Of a stretch of DNA of 64,000 nt, positions 34,767 to 43,505 are shown in pieces (within the stretch, counting starts at the first letter, position 1; each line of letters opens with the position of its first letter). The stretch comes from LMUY01 sp965199005. GTDB lineage: Bacteria > Pseudomonadota > Alphaproteobacteria > Acetobacterales > Acetobacteraceae. The position numbers and the translations under genes are program-made. Under the pieces are notes generated by a model. That model made no database searches, was not told where the DNA came from, and saw only the letters and a program-made list of their open reading frames with translations. The stretch spans positions 496,001 through 560,000 of the forward strand of contig CBDAQK010000006.1 in NCBI GenBank assembly GCA_965199005.1, read 5' to 3'.

Positions 34767-35609
34767 ATGGCCATCACCCGTCAAGTCATCACTGCGCTTG
34801 ATCGCAATGGTATCGACCTCCTTGGCACAAAGAACGTCGCCCTCAAGCTGGTTGACGAACAGAACATCGTCTCGGGCTCGCTGCTGACCGTTGAAAGCAA
34901 CCATTTCTGCGTGCTGAAAAGCCGGGGCGCGGTGCTTCAGGTCTATGAGACCGGCCAATACCCGCTGACGACTCCGGACAAGCCGCTCTTTGGCTCGATT
35001 TCACAGGGGTTCTTCGGCGGGGCAGCGCCGTGGGTCTTCGAAGTCATCTATATTAACCGCTCCAAGCTGCTGGTGCGCAGCAGCGGTATCGCGACCACGG
35101 CCGAAATGGCGGAGGTGTCGTGGCAGGCCGACTATTACATTCACATCGACACCAAGGACGAGGCGCTCGACCTGATCCAGCACCTCCCCTTCAACGGGCA
35201 GGTGATCAACACCGACGAGATTTCGGCCTATGCCGGGCCGGCGATCGAGCAGGCGATCAACCAGGTGGTGCAGGTGACGCCGCTGGAGGCAATCAACGAA
35301 CACATCAACGAGCTTCGTGATACGGTCAAAGGTCACCTCGCGGGTTTCCTGAAGGTCTACGGCATCATGCTGAACGACCTGAAGATTTTGGTGTTGCCGA
35401 AGGACGAGCGCATGCGCCAGTTGATCTCGCTCAAGGCATTCGGCCTCACCCCGATCGAAGCCGTGCGCTATTACCTCGGTATGGAGATGGCCAAGCATGG
35501 CTTGGTGTCGGCGCCGAACGCCGCTGTGGGCCTGCCGTTCAACATCGGCGGCCAAACGATTGGCACCATCCCGATGAACGCCAATACCGGGCTGGAGCCG
35601 AGTAAATGA
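34767..35609 (+). CDS. SPFH (band 7) domain protein
   Basis: A 280-residue protein with an SPFH/prohibitin-like domain (about residues 30-215). Signs are the strand-rich VESNHFCVLKSRGAVLQVYETGQYPL, VSWQADYYIHIDTKDEALDL and the helical EISAYAGPAIEQAINQVVQV. No N-terminal transmembrane helix is visible, so it probably acts in the cytoplasm or peripherally, unlike HflK/C or flotillins. The C-terminus is Gly/Asn-rich (LPFNIGGQTIGTIPMN). The start is uncertain; longer in-frame versions exist but lack support. Its stop overlaps the next gene (ATGA), making a two-gene unit. Confidence 0.78.
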   Translation: MAITRQVITALDRNGIDLLGTKNVALKLVDEQNIVSGSLLTVESNHFCVLKSRGAVLQVYETGQYPLTTPDKPLFGSISQGFFGGAAPWVFEVIYINRSKLLVRSSGIATTAEMAEVSWQADYYIHIDTKDEALDLIQHLPFNGQVINTDEISAYAGPAIEQAINQVVQVTPLEAINEHINELRDTVKGHLAGFLKVYGIMLNDLKILVLPKDERMRQLISLKAFGLTPIEAVRYYLGMEMAKHGLVSAPNAAVGLPFNIGGQTIGTIPMNANTGLEPSK

Positions 35610-36160
35610 GCGGGCGGCACGTTGCGGAGTTTTACGACCTCGATCCCGTGAGCCAGGTCGCCGTCAATCTGTTTTACGGCTGGGGCTACAATTTCTACCG
35701 GCAGGAGAACCAGCTCCGGGCCGACGATTTGTTGGTGCGCCATCAAGTCGCAGGCATCCTCGGGGAGGCCCGGCTTGCCATCGACAAGGCTGAGAGCAGT
35801 TACCGGGAGGACCATCTGCCACCGCTGTCCCGCGCGAACCCCCGGCCTGATCCGACTGCGTTGAAGCAGGCGCGGGTGCTGGAAACGCTGGTGGGTGAGA
35901 TATCCGCGGTGGCCGCGCGCATCCGCGCCCAGCCCGTGCCGGAAAACGACCGCATTGCGCAGCGCCACCGCCAGGAGGCCGACACGCTCATGAAGCTTCT
36001 CCACGCCGACATGGCTTTGGTGGGGCATGCCGACCTGTTGAAGCGGACAGTCCGGGATCAGCCGCCCGAATGGTTGGTGGCGCATGCCGGCGAGGTAAAA
36101 GCCCATGTCGGCGCCATCACGGCCGCGCTGAGCGAGAGGGCCGCGATCCTGAACCTGTAG
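35606..36160 (+). CDS. Unknown helical protein coupled to the SPFH gene
   Basis: No family is recognised for this 184-residue protein. It starts by ATGA overlap with the SPFH gene and is therefore translated with it. The N-terminal part has an aromatic cluster (FYDLDPVSQVAVNLFYGWGYNFYRQENQ); the rest is predicted helical with heptad-like stretches (LVRHQVAGILGEARLAIDKA, RIAQRHRQEADTLMKLLHAD) and no signal peptide or membrane segment. A structural or adaptor partner for the SPFH assembly is the simplest inference. Confidence 0.7.
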   Translation: MSGRHVAEFYDLDPVSQVAVNLFYGWGYNFYRQENQLRADDLLVRHQVAGILGEARLAIDKAESSYREDHLPPLSRANPRPDPTALKQARVLETLVGEISAVAARIRAQPVPENDRIAQRHRQEADTLMKLLHADMALVGHADLLKRTVRDQPPEWLVAHAGEVKAHVGAITAALSERAAILNL

Positions 36161-36245
36161 AAGGCGAGCCATGGTCCAGGAGTGCCCCCGGATGGCGGTT
36201 CCCGCGCGTGAGGAACTAGTGAGCCTCATCCAGCGCATGGCATGA

Positions 36246-36806
36246 ATGCGTATCCTGTCGGAGCGGCTGATCCTGCGCCCGTGGGAGGATTCGGATCGGC
36301 AGCCCTTCGCCGCCATGTCGGCGGATGCAAGCGTCATGGAACATCTGCTGCCGCTGGCCGGGCCGGGCGCATCGGACGAATGGATCGACCGCCAAGTTGC
36401 GCATCAGCGAGAACATGGCATGTGCTTCTGGGCCGTCGAGGCAAAGCAGGATGGCGTCTTCGCGGGCGCGATCGGCCTGGCCCATGTGCGCTATACCGCC
36501 CATTTCACGCCGGCCGTGGAAGTGGGGTGGCGCGTTCCGCGCACGTTCTGGGGACTAGGTTACGCGCCGGAAGCTGCAGCGGCGGCAATCAGGTTCGGCT
36601 TTGATACGCTCGGGCTGGCGGAAATCGTCGCGAACACCGTCCCCGGCAACCGGAAATCCCGACGGGTGATGGCCAAGCTGGGCATGGTGCGCGACCCCGC
36701 CGACGATTTCGACCACCCTCGCATCCCCGAGGGCCATCCGCTCCGCCGCCAAGTGCTCTATCGATTGACCCGTGACTGCTGGCTTTCGCCGCCTGCCTCT
36801 CCATGA
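36246..36806 (+). CDS. GNAT N-acetyltransferase, RimJ/RimL type
   Basis: Acetyl-CoA-dependent acetyltransferase of 186 residues. It opens with the RimJ/L pattern SERLILRPWEDSD and has the acetyl-CoA loop region in TFWGLGYAPEAAAAAIRFGF, then LAEIVANTVPGNRKSRRVMAKLGM, where Asn and Ser positions are typical of the family. Targets may be ribosomal protein N-termini or small amines. The 85 bp before it hold no gene, and it is followed by a tRNA on the opposite strand. Confidence 0.85.
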   Translation: MRILSERLILRPWEDSDRQPFAAMSADASVMEHLLPLAGPGASDEWIDRQVAHQREHGMCFWAVEAKQDGVFAGAIGLAHVRYTAHFTPAVEVGWRVPRTFWGLGYAPEAAAAAIRFGFDTLGLAEIVANTVPGNRKSRRVMAKLGMVRDPADDFDHPRIPEGHPLRRQVLYRLTRDCWLSPPASP

Positions 36807-36822
36807 TCTCTGGGGGTGTCGT

Positions 36823-36912
36823 TGGCGGACAGAGTGGGATTCGAACCCACGGTACGCGTTAACGCACACACGCTTTCCAAGCGTGCGCCTTCAGCCGCTC
36901 GGCCATCTGTCC
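36823..36912 (-). tRNA. tRNA-Ser(GGA)
   Basis: A 90-nt serine tRNA on the minus strand, including an encoded 3' CCA (36823-36825). The acceptor stem GGACAGA pairs with TCTGTCC, the anticodon loop TTGGAAA is closed by CACGC/GCGTG and presents GGA (reads UCC and UCU), a long variable arm typical of type II tRNAs follows, and the T arm is GTGGG-TTCGAAT-CCCAC. It lies downstream of lepA on the same strand. Confidence 0.97.
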
Positions 36913-36970
36913 AGCGCGCGCGTGTCATAGCAACGCTGCCGCGCGGCGTCCATCGGGAGTTGCGCGGCGG

Positions 36971-38776
36971 TCAGGCATCCATCTTCAGCGCGGCGAGGAA
37001 CGCGCTCTGCGGGATTTCGACCTTGCCGAACTGGCGCATGCGCTTTTTACCCTCCTTCTGCTTCTCCAACAGCTTGCGCTTGCGGCTGATGTCGCCGCCG
37101 TAGCACTTGGCGGTCACGTCCTTGCTCAGCGCCCCGATGGTTTCGCGCGCAATCACCCGGCCGCCGATCGCGGCTTGGATGGCGATCTTGAATAGCTGGC
37201 GTGGGATCAGCTCCTTCAGCTTGCCGCAAATGGCGCGGCCGCGGCTATCAGCGGCGCTGCGGTGGGCGATGAAGCTCAGCGCGTCAACCGGATCCTGGTT
37301 AACCAGGATGGAAATCCGCACCAGGTCGCTCTCCTTATAATCCTCCATCGCGTAGTCGAAGCTGGCATAGCCGCGGCTGATGGATTTCAGCCGGTCATAA
37401 AAGTCGAACACCACTTCGTTCAGTGGCAGCCGATACACCGCCATGGCGCGGTTGCCGACATAGGTGAGGTCGGATTGCTGGCCACGCCGCTCGTTGCACA
37501 GGGTCAGCACCGCGCCGAGATAGTCGTCTGGGACCATGATGGTGGCCTTGATCCACGGCTCCTCCATATGGTCGATGAAGGTTGGGTCTGGCATGTCCGC
37601 CGGGTTGTGCAGCTTCTCCATCGTGCCGTCGTTCTTATAGACGTGGTAGACGACGGAGGGTGCGGTGGCGATCAGGTCCAGGTCGAACTCGCGCGACAGC
37701 CGTTCCTGGATGATCTCCAGATGGAGCAGGCCCAGGAAGCCGCAGCGATAGCCGAAACCAAGGGCGGCTGACGTCTCCGCCTCGTAGTGGAAGCTGGCGT
37801 CGTTGAGCCGCAGCTTGCCCAGGCTGTCCCGCAGCTTCTCGAAATCGTCGGCATCGACGGGGAAGAGGCCGCACCACACTACGGGGATGGAGGGTTTGAA
37901 GCCGGGCAGGGCAACGGGCGCCGGGTTGCGGTCGTCGGTGATGGTGTCGCCGACGTTGCAATCGGCCACGGTCTTGATGGCGGCGGTGATGTAGCCCATC
38001 TCACCTGGCCCGAGGTCGTCCGTGGCGATCATCTTCGGGGTGAACACGCCGCATTGCTCGACCAAATGGGCGGCGCCATTCGACATCATGCGGATTTTCA
38101 TGCCGCGCTTCAGCCGCCCGTCGCGAACCCGCACGAGGATGACCACGCCGAGGTATTGGTCGTACCAGCTATCCACCAGCAGCGCGGTCAGCGGCAGGGA
38201 GGCGTCGCCAGTGGGGGGCGGCAGGCGGGTGACCAGTGCCTCCAGCACCCCCTCGATGTTCAGCCCGGTCTTGGCGCTGATCATCACGGCGTCGTCGGCG
38301 GGGATGCCGATCACGTCCTCGATCTGCTGCTTGACCCGCTCGGGCTCGGCCGCCGGCAGGTCGATCTTGTTCAGCACGGGAACGATTTCGTGGTGGGCGT
38401 CCATCGCCTGGTAGACGTTGGCCAGGGTCTGCGCCTCCACCCCCTGCGAGGCGTCCACCACCAACAGGCTGCCCTCGCAGGCGGCGAGCGACCGGCTGAC
38501 CTCGTAGGCGAAGTCCACGTGGCCCGGGGTGTCCATCAGGTTCAGCTCATAGGTCAGCCCATCGTGCGCCTTGTAGGCCAGCCGGACGGTCTGCGCCTTG
38601 ATGGTGATGCCGCGTTCCTTCTCTAGATCCATGTTGTCAAGGACTTGCGCGGTCATCTCTCGATCGGTCAGCCCGCCGCAAGCCTGGATCAGCCGGTCGG
38701 CGAGGGTGGATTTGCCATGGTCGATATGCGCAATGATCGAAAAGTTGCGGATTTGGGCGAGCGGAGTGTCGGTCAT
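36971..38776 (-). CDS. lepA: Elongation factor 4 (LepA)
   Basis: Ribosome-binding GTPase of 601 residues, the normal LepA length. The G domain shows G1 AHIDHGKST, G3 DTPGHVDF and G4 NKIDLP. LepA-specific segments follow, including the GYRCGFLGLLHLEIIQERL region of domain III and the lysine-rich C-terminal domain (KRKLLEKQKEGKKRM). It remodels tRNA positions on the ribosome and assists biogenesis. The ATG at 38776 directly precedes the conserved TPLAQIRNFSIIAHIDHG; a longer in-frame reading would enter the divergent promoter region. Confidence 0.96.
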   Translation of the reverse strand: MTDTPLAQIRNFSIIAHIDHGKSTLADRLIQACGGLTDREMTAQVLDNMDLEKERGITIKAQTVRLAYKAHDGLTYELNLMDTPGHVDFAYEVSRSLAACEGSLLVVDASQGVEAQTLANVYQAMDAHHEIVPVLNKIDLPAAEPERVKQQIEDVIGIPADDAVMISAKTGLNIEGVLEALVTRLPPPTGDASLPLTALLVDSWYDQYLGVVILVRVRDGRLKRGMKIRMMSNGAAHLVEQCGVFTPKMIATDDLGPGEMGYITAAIKTVADCNVGDTITDDRNPAPVALPGFKPSIPVVWCGLFPVDADDFEKLRDSLGKLRLNDASFHYEAETSAALGFGYRCGFLGLLHLEIIQERLSREFDLDLIATAPSVVYHVYKNDGTMEKLHNPADMPDPTFIDHMEEPWIKATIMVPDDYLGAVLTLCNERRGQQSDLTYVGNRAMAVYRLPLNEVVFDFYDRLKSISRGYASFDYAMEDYKESDLVRISILVNQDPVDALSFIAHRSAADSRGRAICGKLKELIPRQLFKIAIQAAIGGRVIARETIGALSKDVTAKCYGGDISRKRKLLEKQKEGKKRMRQFGKVEIPQSAFLAALKMDA

Positions 38777-38918
38777 GCCTGCTAAATAGGCGCAATCGCC
38801 TCCCGTGTCAGCGCATCCCGTGGGCCGACCGCTTTTGTCGCTTGCGACGAAGAAGGCGCCGTCTGATACAGCGGGGCAGGGCAGCCGCAGCGTTGCCGCA
38901 AACGGGAGGAACCGATCC

Positions 38919-40148
38919 ATGCTGACACGCCGGACCATGCTGACCACCGCAGCCGCAGGGGGCACCTTGGCAGGGTTGCCACGGTCCGGCCGCGCGCAAG
39001 CACGCCCGGTGCTCAAGATCGGCGTGTTGAACGATATGTCAGGGCCCTACCGTGACTCGACCGGGCAGGGCTCGGTGATCTGCGTGCAACAGGCGATCAA
39101 GCAATTCAACAGCACCGGGTTCGACGTGCAGGTGTTGGCCGCGGATCATCAGAACAAGCCCGATGTCGGCGCGGCCATCGCCCGGCAGTGGTTCGACCGG
39201 GACGCGGTGGACGTGATCATGGACGTGCCCACCTCATCCGTCGCGCTGGCAGTGAACAGCGTCGCGAAGGAGAAGAACAAGCTCTACATCAACAATGGCG
39301 GCGGCACTGGAGATTTGACGGGCGAGCAATGCACGCCGGTCACGATCCATTGGGCCTACGACACTTATATGCTGGCCAAATCCACTGCGACCCAGGTGAG
39401 CAAGCTGGGTGGCAACAAATGGTTCTTCATCACGGCCGATTACGTCTTCGGCCAGCAATTGGCCCGTGACGCGATCCGGTTTGCCAAGGAGACGGGTAGC
39501 ACGGTGCTGGGTGAGCAGCGCTATCCCTTCCCGGCGACCTCGGATTATTCGTCCTTCCTGCTGGCCGCCCAGTCCTCCGGCGCGAATGTGATCGGCCTGG
39601 CCAATGCAGGGACGGACACATCCAATTGCGTGAAGCAGGCGCATGAATTCGGCCTGATGGCGTCGATGAAGGTCGCTGCGCTGCTGATGGAGATCACCGA
39701 CGTGCAGGCGATCGGCACTGACATCGGCGCGGGCCTCTATGTCAGCTCCACCTTCTACTGGGATGCCAATGAGGGAACCCGGGCGCTGACCAACGCGGTG
39801 CAGGGGATCATGCCTGCCAAGCAGCCGCCGAACATGATCCAGGCCGGCTGCTACGCCAGCGCGTTGCATTATATGAAGGCGGCGACGGCCATGGGCGTGG
39901 ACAAGGCCCGCGACGGGGCTGCCGTCTGCGCCCAGATGAAGGCGATGCCCACCGATGACGAGGCGTTCGGCAAGAACCGCATCCGCAAGGACGGGCTGTG
40001 CCTGCTGCCGGCCTTCCTCTACCAGGTGAAGAGCACCGCGGAGAGCCACGGCATGTGGGATTTGCAGAAGCTGGTTGGGACGATCCCGGCCGACCAGGCC
40101 TGGAAGCCGCTGGCTGAAGAGGGCTGCGCGCTCGCGCCGTCGGAGTGA
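38919..40148 (+). CDS. Branched-chain amino acid-type binding protein (LivJ family)
   Basis: Periplasmic receptor of 409 residues in the type I fold family used by Liv transporters. A Tat-like signal (LTRRTMLTTAAAGGTLAGL) precedes KIGVLNDMSGPYRDSTGQGS, which carries the ligand-contact SGPY segment; ITADYVFGQQLARDAIRFAK and GLANAGTDTSNCVKQAHEFG follow. No Liv permease or ATPase gene adjoins it, so it works with a distant transporter or as a sensor. GGGAGGA (38904-38910) lies 8 nt before the ATG and fixes the start. It overlaps the following acetyltransferase gene. Confidence 0.87.
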   Translation: MLTRRTMLTTAAAGGTLAGLPRSGRAQARPVLKIGVLNDMSGPYRDSTGQGSVICVQQAIKQFNSTGFDVQVLAADHQNKPDVGAAIARQWFDRDAVDVIMDVPTSSVALAVNSVAKEKNKLYINNGGGTGDLTGEQCTPVTIHWAYDTYMLAKSTATQVSKLGGNKWFFITADYVFGQQLARDAIRFAKETGSTVLGEQRYPFPATSDYSSFLLAAQSSGANVIGLANAGTDTSNCVKQAHEFGLMASMKVAALLMEITDVQAIGTDIGAGLYVSSTFYWDANEGTRALTNAVQGIMPAKQPPNMIQAGCYASALHYMKAATAMGVDKARDGAAVCAQMKAMPTDDEAFGKNRIRKDGLCLLPAFLYQVKSTAESHGMWDLQKLVGTIPADQAWKPLAEEGCALAPSE

Positions 40149-40597
40149 CGTCCGGCCTTCGCTACGGGGTGGAGGTGCGGTCCGCACAAGCGGCGGACGC
40201 ACCCGAATTCGCACGTCTCTTGGACGGCGTTCCGGCGCGGGACATGGCGGAGCGGCTGGAGCGGGTTCGCGCCCATGCCTCAGGTGCAGCGCTGGTCGCG
40301 GCGGGATATAGCGGTCTGAGCGGGGTCATCGTGCTAGACTGGGCGCCGGTTCTGTTCGATCACAGACCGGTGGCGCGGGTGACGGCGCTCGTCGTCGACC
40401 CCGAAGAGCGTCGCCGGGGGATCGGGCGGCTGTTGCTGAAAGCTGCCTCCCAGGCGGCGCGTACCGGCGGGTGCGATCTGATGGAGCTTGCGCCAATGCC
40501 GGGACAAGACGACATGGCGTCATTCTGTCTCGGCACCGGGTTTGTCGCGCGGGGGACCGTGTTTGGGCGTTTGCTACGGAAAAAGGGCGCACCCTAG
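40145..40597 (+). CDS. GNAT N-acetyltransferase
   Basis: Small acetyltransferase of 150 residues with a GTG start overlapping the preceding stop (GTGA). The acetyl-CoA signature is VTALVVDPEERRRGIGRLLL near residues 79-98 (R/Q-x-x-G-x-G as RRGIG), followed by CDLMELAPMPGQDDMASFCLGTGF. The substrate is unknown. Coupling to a LivJ-type receptor suggests an amino-acid or amine target, but this is only contextual. Confidence 0.83.
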   Translation: MTSGLRYGVEVRSAQAADAPEFARLLDGVPARDMAERLERVRAHASGAALVAAGYSGLSGVIVLDWAPVLFDHRPVARVTALVVDPEERRRGIGRLLLKAASQAARTGGCDLMELAPMPGQDDMASFCLGTGFVARGTVFGRLLRKKGAP

Positions 40598-40628
40598 TCC
40601 CACGCCGAAGGATCGACCCCGTCGAGAG

Positions 40629-41153
40629 CTACTTCTTCTTGCGGACAGGCGCGGGGTGGGTCGTAGTTTTGCCACGGGCAGCCACTGCGGTCACAGCCCC
40701 CTCGCATGCCATGTTGTCCAACGGCAGCAAATCCTTCGCCGCGGCATATTGCGGGAGTGATTTTGCCGGAACATAGGCCGTTTCCGCGAAAACCGGCTTG
40801 AGACGCGGGCAGAAATCACTGCCTTCGTGCTGGCCCTTCACGCTCTGCTCGTTCGCCAGCAGCGTGATGTAGCTGTCGTATTTGGCCTGCGCCGCCTTGC
40901 CATAGGTCTTCTTGAACCAGGCGTTGACGACTGCGTCCTCGGCGACCAGCTCGGACCGGGCGCGCTCGACGAAGTGGTTGTAATCATCCTCGTCACTGCA
41001 ACCGACCGCCAGAACGCTCAGCTCACTCTTCAGCGCGCCAACCTCGAACGCGGCCTCGTCGGTAGGCGAGGAGCACCGCGCCTGGGCGCTCAGGCTCATG
41101 CCAACAAATACGGCAGCGGCGACTGCCGCATGGCCCAAACGGCGGGCAATCAC
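40629..41153 (-). CDS. Secreted protein of unknown function
   Basis: No family is recognised. The 174-residue product has a Sec signal (AAVAAAVFVGMSLSAQA, cleavage near residue 26), four cysteines in the mature part (CSSPTDEAAF, AVGCSDEDDY, DFCPRLKP, NMACEGAV) that could form two disulfides, and a basic C-terminus (PAPVRKKK). The GTG start overlaps the stop of the upstream lipoprotein gene, so the two form an operon. Confidence 0.75.
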   Translation of the reverse strand: MIARRLGHAAVAAAVFVGMSLSAQARCSSPTDEAAFEVGALKSELSVLAVGCSDEDDYNHFVERARSELVAEDAVVNAWFKKTYGKAAQAKYDSYITLLANEQSVKGQHEGSDFCPRLKPVFAETAYVPAKSLPQYAAAKDLLPLDNMACEGAVTAVAARGKTTTHPAPVRKKK

Positions 41154-41593
41154 TTCGTGGCTCCGGCCGGGGGAGCTCCGTTGACAGTCACGCGCATCAT
41201 TGCGTCTCCTGGTAGAAACTGAACCGTAAAGCTATCGGGACCTGACGCCCCGGCGCGCGGAGTATAATCAACCCGAGTATCGTCGCCAACGGAGTGGATG
41301 TAGACCAAGCCATTTTTGGGCGACTGTGTCAGTAATCCCGCACCATAAGGTTGGTCGTTCTTGCGGACCGATATGCCGCACCAGCCACCACCGCCCGTTG
41401 TCATGGCAGCATCGGTGGACTTGCCGTCGGTGAGCGAGACCGTCGGAACGGTGCAGTTGGGCGCCTTGTGGGCAAGGTCGGTCGAATACATGGGATTGCG
41501 GCTGCCAAGAGCGACAGGACCGCCTGGCGTCTCGCAAGCCGATAGGCCAAGCAGCGGCAAGAGGAACATTGCGGCGAAGTGTCTGGGTTGCAT
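41150..41593 (-). CDS. Small lipoprotein with immunoglobulin-like/cadherin-like fold
   Basis: Predicted lipoprotein of 147 residues. The ATG at 41593 gives a signal peptide ending in the lipobox LSAC (Cys20). The mature part is Gly/Ser/Thr-rich and predicted beta-stranded, with VDYTPRAGASGPDSFTVQFL resembling the end of Ig-like or cadherin-like repeats. Function is unknown. Upstream on the minus strand a 9-bp hairpin (41757-41780) lies in the leader region. It is coupled to the secreted-protein gene at 40629-41153. Confidence 0.72.
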   Translation of the reverse strand: MQPRHFAAMFLLPLLGLSACETPGGPVALGSRNPMYSTDLAHKAPNCTVPTVSLTDGKSTDAAMTTGGGGWCGISVRKNDQPYGAGLLTQSPKNGLVYIHSVGDDTRVDYTPRAGASGPDSFTVQFLPGDAMMRVTVNGAPPAGATK

Positions 41594-41756
41594 TCGAGGG
41601 CGGTCTTCCTGTGCGCGGCGAGCGAATCGCTCACTTTGGTCCGGACCACGAGTGTGGCAGACGCGCGGGGTCTTTACCAAACGTTGACCGCAAGGGGGAA
41701 GAGCCGGGCCGAAACGATTATGCCGTTTCGTATCAGCGGGCTGGCCGAACGCTCTT

Positions 41757-41780
41757 TCCCCCGCTGGCAAGAGCGGGGGA
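41757..41780. repeat. 9-bp GC-rich hairpin
   Basis: TCCCCCGCT (41757-41765) pairs with AGCGGGGGA (41772-41780) around a 6-nt loop. It has no adjacent T-run and lies between two minus-strand lipoprotein genes. It could be a transcription pause or attenuator element of the downstream pair. Confidence 0.4.
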
Positions 41781-41875
41781 GGAACGCAGGCTTAGGCGGC
41801 GCAGGTGGGCTTAGGCAGCGTCGGCAAATAAGTGCGTCGGCGCGCCGACAAAGCTGCCGCTAACAAGAAAAGCTC

Positions 41876-41925
41876 AGGGCTTGTTCGACGCCGCCAATCG
41901 ATTCGATTGATGTCGAACAAGCCCT
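41876..41925 (-). terminator. Hairpin terminator after the glycine-zipper gene
   Basis: AGGGCTTGTTCGAC (41876-41889) and GTCGAACAAGCCCT (41912-41925) form a perfect 14-bp stem with a 22-nt loop that begins at the gene's stop codon. On the minus strand it is followed by GAGCTTTTCTTG, a modest T-rich tract. Confidence 0.6.
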
Positions 41926-42173
41926 TAGTAGCCGTAGGCGGGCCGCTGCGGGGTCGTCACGGCGCCAGCACCAGCGCCCAGGGCCCCGCCGGCGAGCGCG
42001 CCGATGGCAGCGCCGCGGCCGCCGCCGGCCAGCGCGCCAACCGCGGCACCCGTGCCAGCGCCAATCAATCCGCCACCCACCGCGCGCTGGCCCGGGTCAT
42101 ACGGATCGGAGCAGGCGCCCAGTCCAAGAGCCAGGCCGAGCGTGGCAACTGCCAAAACCCTCGTTTTCTTCAT
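41925..42173 (-). CDS. Glycine-zipper lipoprotein
   Basis: Small outer-membrane-type lipoprotein of 82 residues. The ATG at 42173, preceded by GGAGA, gives a signal peptide ending in LGAC (Cys21). The mature part carries a glycine-zipper segment (GGGLIGAGTGAAVGALAGGG, then AAIGALAGGALGAGAGAV) that can form a helical hairpin in membranes, and a tyrosine-ended tail. Similar proteins are abundant in alphaproteobacterial envelopes; their roles are unclear. It is divergent from mreB with a 270-bp gap that shows no further gene and must hold both promoters. Confidence 0.78.
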   Translation of the reverse strand: MKKTRVLAVATLGLALGLGACSDPYDPGQRAVGGGLIGAGTGAAVGALAGGGRGAAIGALAGGALGAGAGAVTTPQRPAYGY

Positions 42174-42443
42174 CGGTCTCTCCATTCAAAGGCGGGCACC
42201 ACGGCCAACACCTAATAGCGCCCATAACGCGTGGCCGGGCGAAACGATTTCACCCGGCGCGACGATTTGGAAAAAATTTCCATCGCGTTGCCATGGATAG
42301 AAGCCGAGGATGTCCCTGCCATGGCGATGGTTGCCGCGATGCTGCCATCTTTATCCGCCCAGCCCGCGGGCTTGCCCATGCCGGGGCAGGTCGCTAAGCC
42401 CACGCTTCCCTTCGCTGGCCCCTTTTTTGGAAATTTTGAGCCG

Positions 42444-43487
42444 ATGTTCGGACGTTTGTTTGGGTTCATGTCAGCCGACATGGCCATCGATCTCGGCACG
42501 GCAAACACATTGGTCTATGTGAAAGGCCGCGGCATCGTCCTAGCGGAGCCGTCCGTGGTCGCAATTGCGGACGTTCGCGGCAAGAAACAGGTCCTGGCCG
42601 TGGGCGAGGAGGCCAAGCAGATGCTGGGCCGCACGCCCGGCAATATTTCTGCCATCCGCCCGTTGCGCGACGGCGTGATTGCCGACTTCGAGGTCGCGGA
42701 GGAAATGATCAAGCATTTCATTCGCAAGGTGAATGCCCGGCGTGGCTTCTCTTCTCCGCTCATCATCGTCTGCGTGCCGTCTGGCAGCACCGCCGTCGAG
42801 CGGCGGGCGATCCAGGAGAGCGCTGAGTCGGCAGGCGCGCGCAAGGTGATGCTGATCGAGGAACCGATGGCGGCCGCCATAGGCGCCGGGTTGCCGGTCA
42901 CCGAACCGTCCGGGTCCATGATCGTCGACATCGGCGGCGGAACGACGGAAGTTGCGGTCATTTCACTCGGCGGCATCGTTTATAGCCGCAGCGTGCGGGT
43001 GGGTGGCGACAAGATGGACGAGGCCATCATCAGCTACATCCGCCGCAACCATAATCTATTGATCGGCGAGAGTTCGGCCGAGCGGATCAAGATGGATATC
43101 GGCGCTGCCTGCCAGCCTGATTATGGCGAGGAGGGTCCGTACCGGGAGGTGAAGGGCCGCGACCTCATGAATGGCGTCCCGCGGGAAGTGCATGTCAGCC
43201 AGCGCCAAATTGCCGAAAGCCTGGCCGAACCGGTGAGCGCCATCGTCGAGGCGGTGAAGGTCGCGCTGGAAAATACGCCGCCGGAACTCGCCGCCGACAT
43301 CGTCGACAAGGGAATAGTGCTGACGGGCGGGGGAGCTCTGCTGTATCGTCTCGACCAGGTGCTTCGCGACGCGACCGGGCTGCCGGTCGTCGTGGCCGAG
43401 GAGCCGCTGTCGTGCGTGGCACTTGGCACGGGTCGTGCGTTGGAAGAGATGAAGCGTCTGCGCAATGTCCTGACGTCGATGTATTGA
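42444..43487 (+). CDS. mreB: Rod shape-determining protein MreB
   Basis: Actin-like ATPase that organises lateral wall synthesis, 347 residues, identical in length to E. coli MreB. The start ATG at 42444 gives the standard MFGRLFGFMSADMAIDLGTA opening with the phosphate 1 motif; longer in-frame readings add a low-complexity leader and are unlikely. Phosphate 2 (MIVDIGGGTTEVAVISLGGI) and the adenosine motif (GIVLTGGGALL) are intact. It heads the elongasome operon mreB-mreC-mreD-mrdA-rodA. Confidence 0.97.
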   Translation: MFGRLFGFMSADMAIDLGTANTLVYVKGRGIVLAEPSVVAIADVRGKKQVLAVGEEAKQMLGRTPGNISAIRPLRDGVIADFEVAEEMIKHFIRKVNARRGFSSPLIIVCVPSGSTAVERRAIQESAESAGARKVMLIEEPMAAAIGAGLPVTEPSGSMIVDIGGGTTEVAVISLGGIVYSRSVRVGGDKMDEAIISYIRRNHNLLIGESSAERIKMDIGAACQPDYGEEGPYREVKGRDLMNGVPREVHVSQRQIAESLAEPVSAIVEAVKVALENTPPELAADIVDKGIVLTGGGALLYRLDQVLRDATGLPVVVAEEPLSCVALGTGRALEEMKRLRNVLTSMY

Positions 43488-43505
43488 TGGGAGCTGCCTA
43501 GTTCC

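Noticed and set aside
41757..41780. Rho-independent terminator candidate
   Set aside because: The 9-bp hairpin has no T-run on either strand and lies upstream, not downstream, of the nearest gene, so it is listed only as a hairpin.
42186..42443. Structured leader or riboswitch upstream of mreB
   Set aside because: Only short A/T palindromes such as GGAAAAAATTTCC were seen, with no recognisable aptamer; the gap is taken as two divergent promoters.
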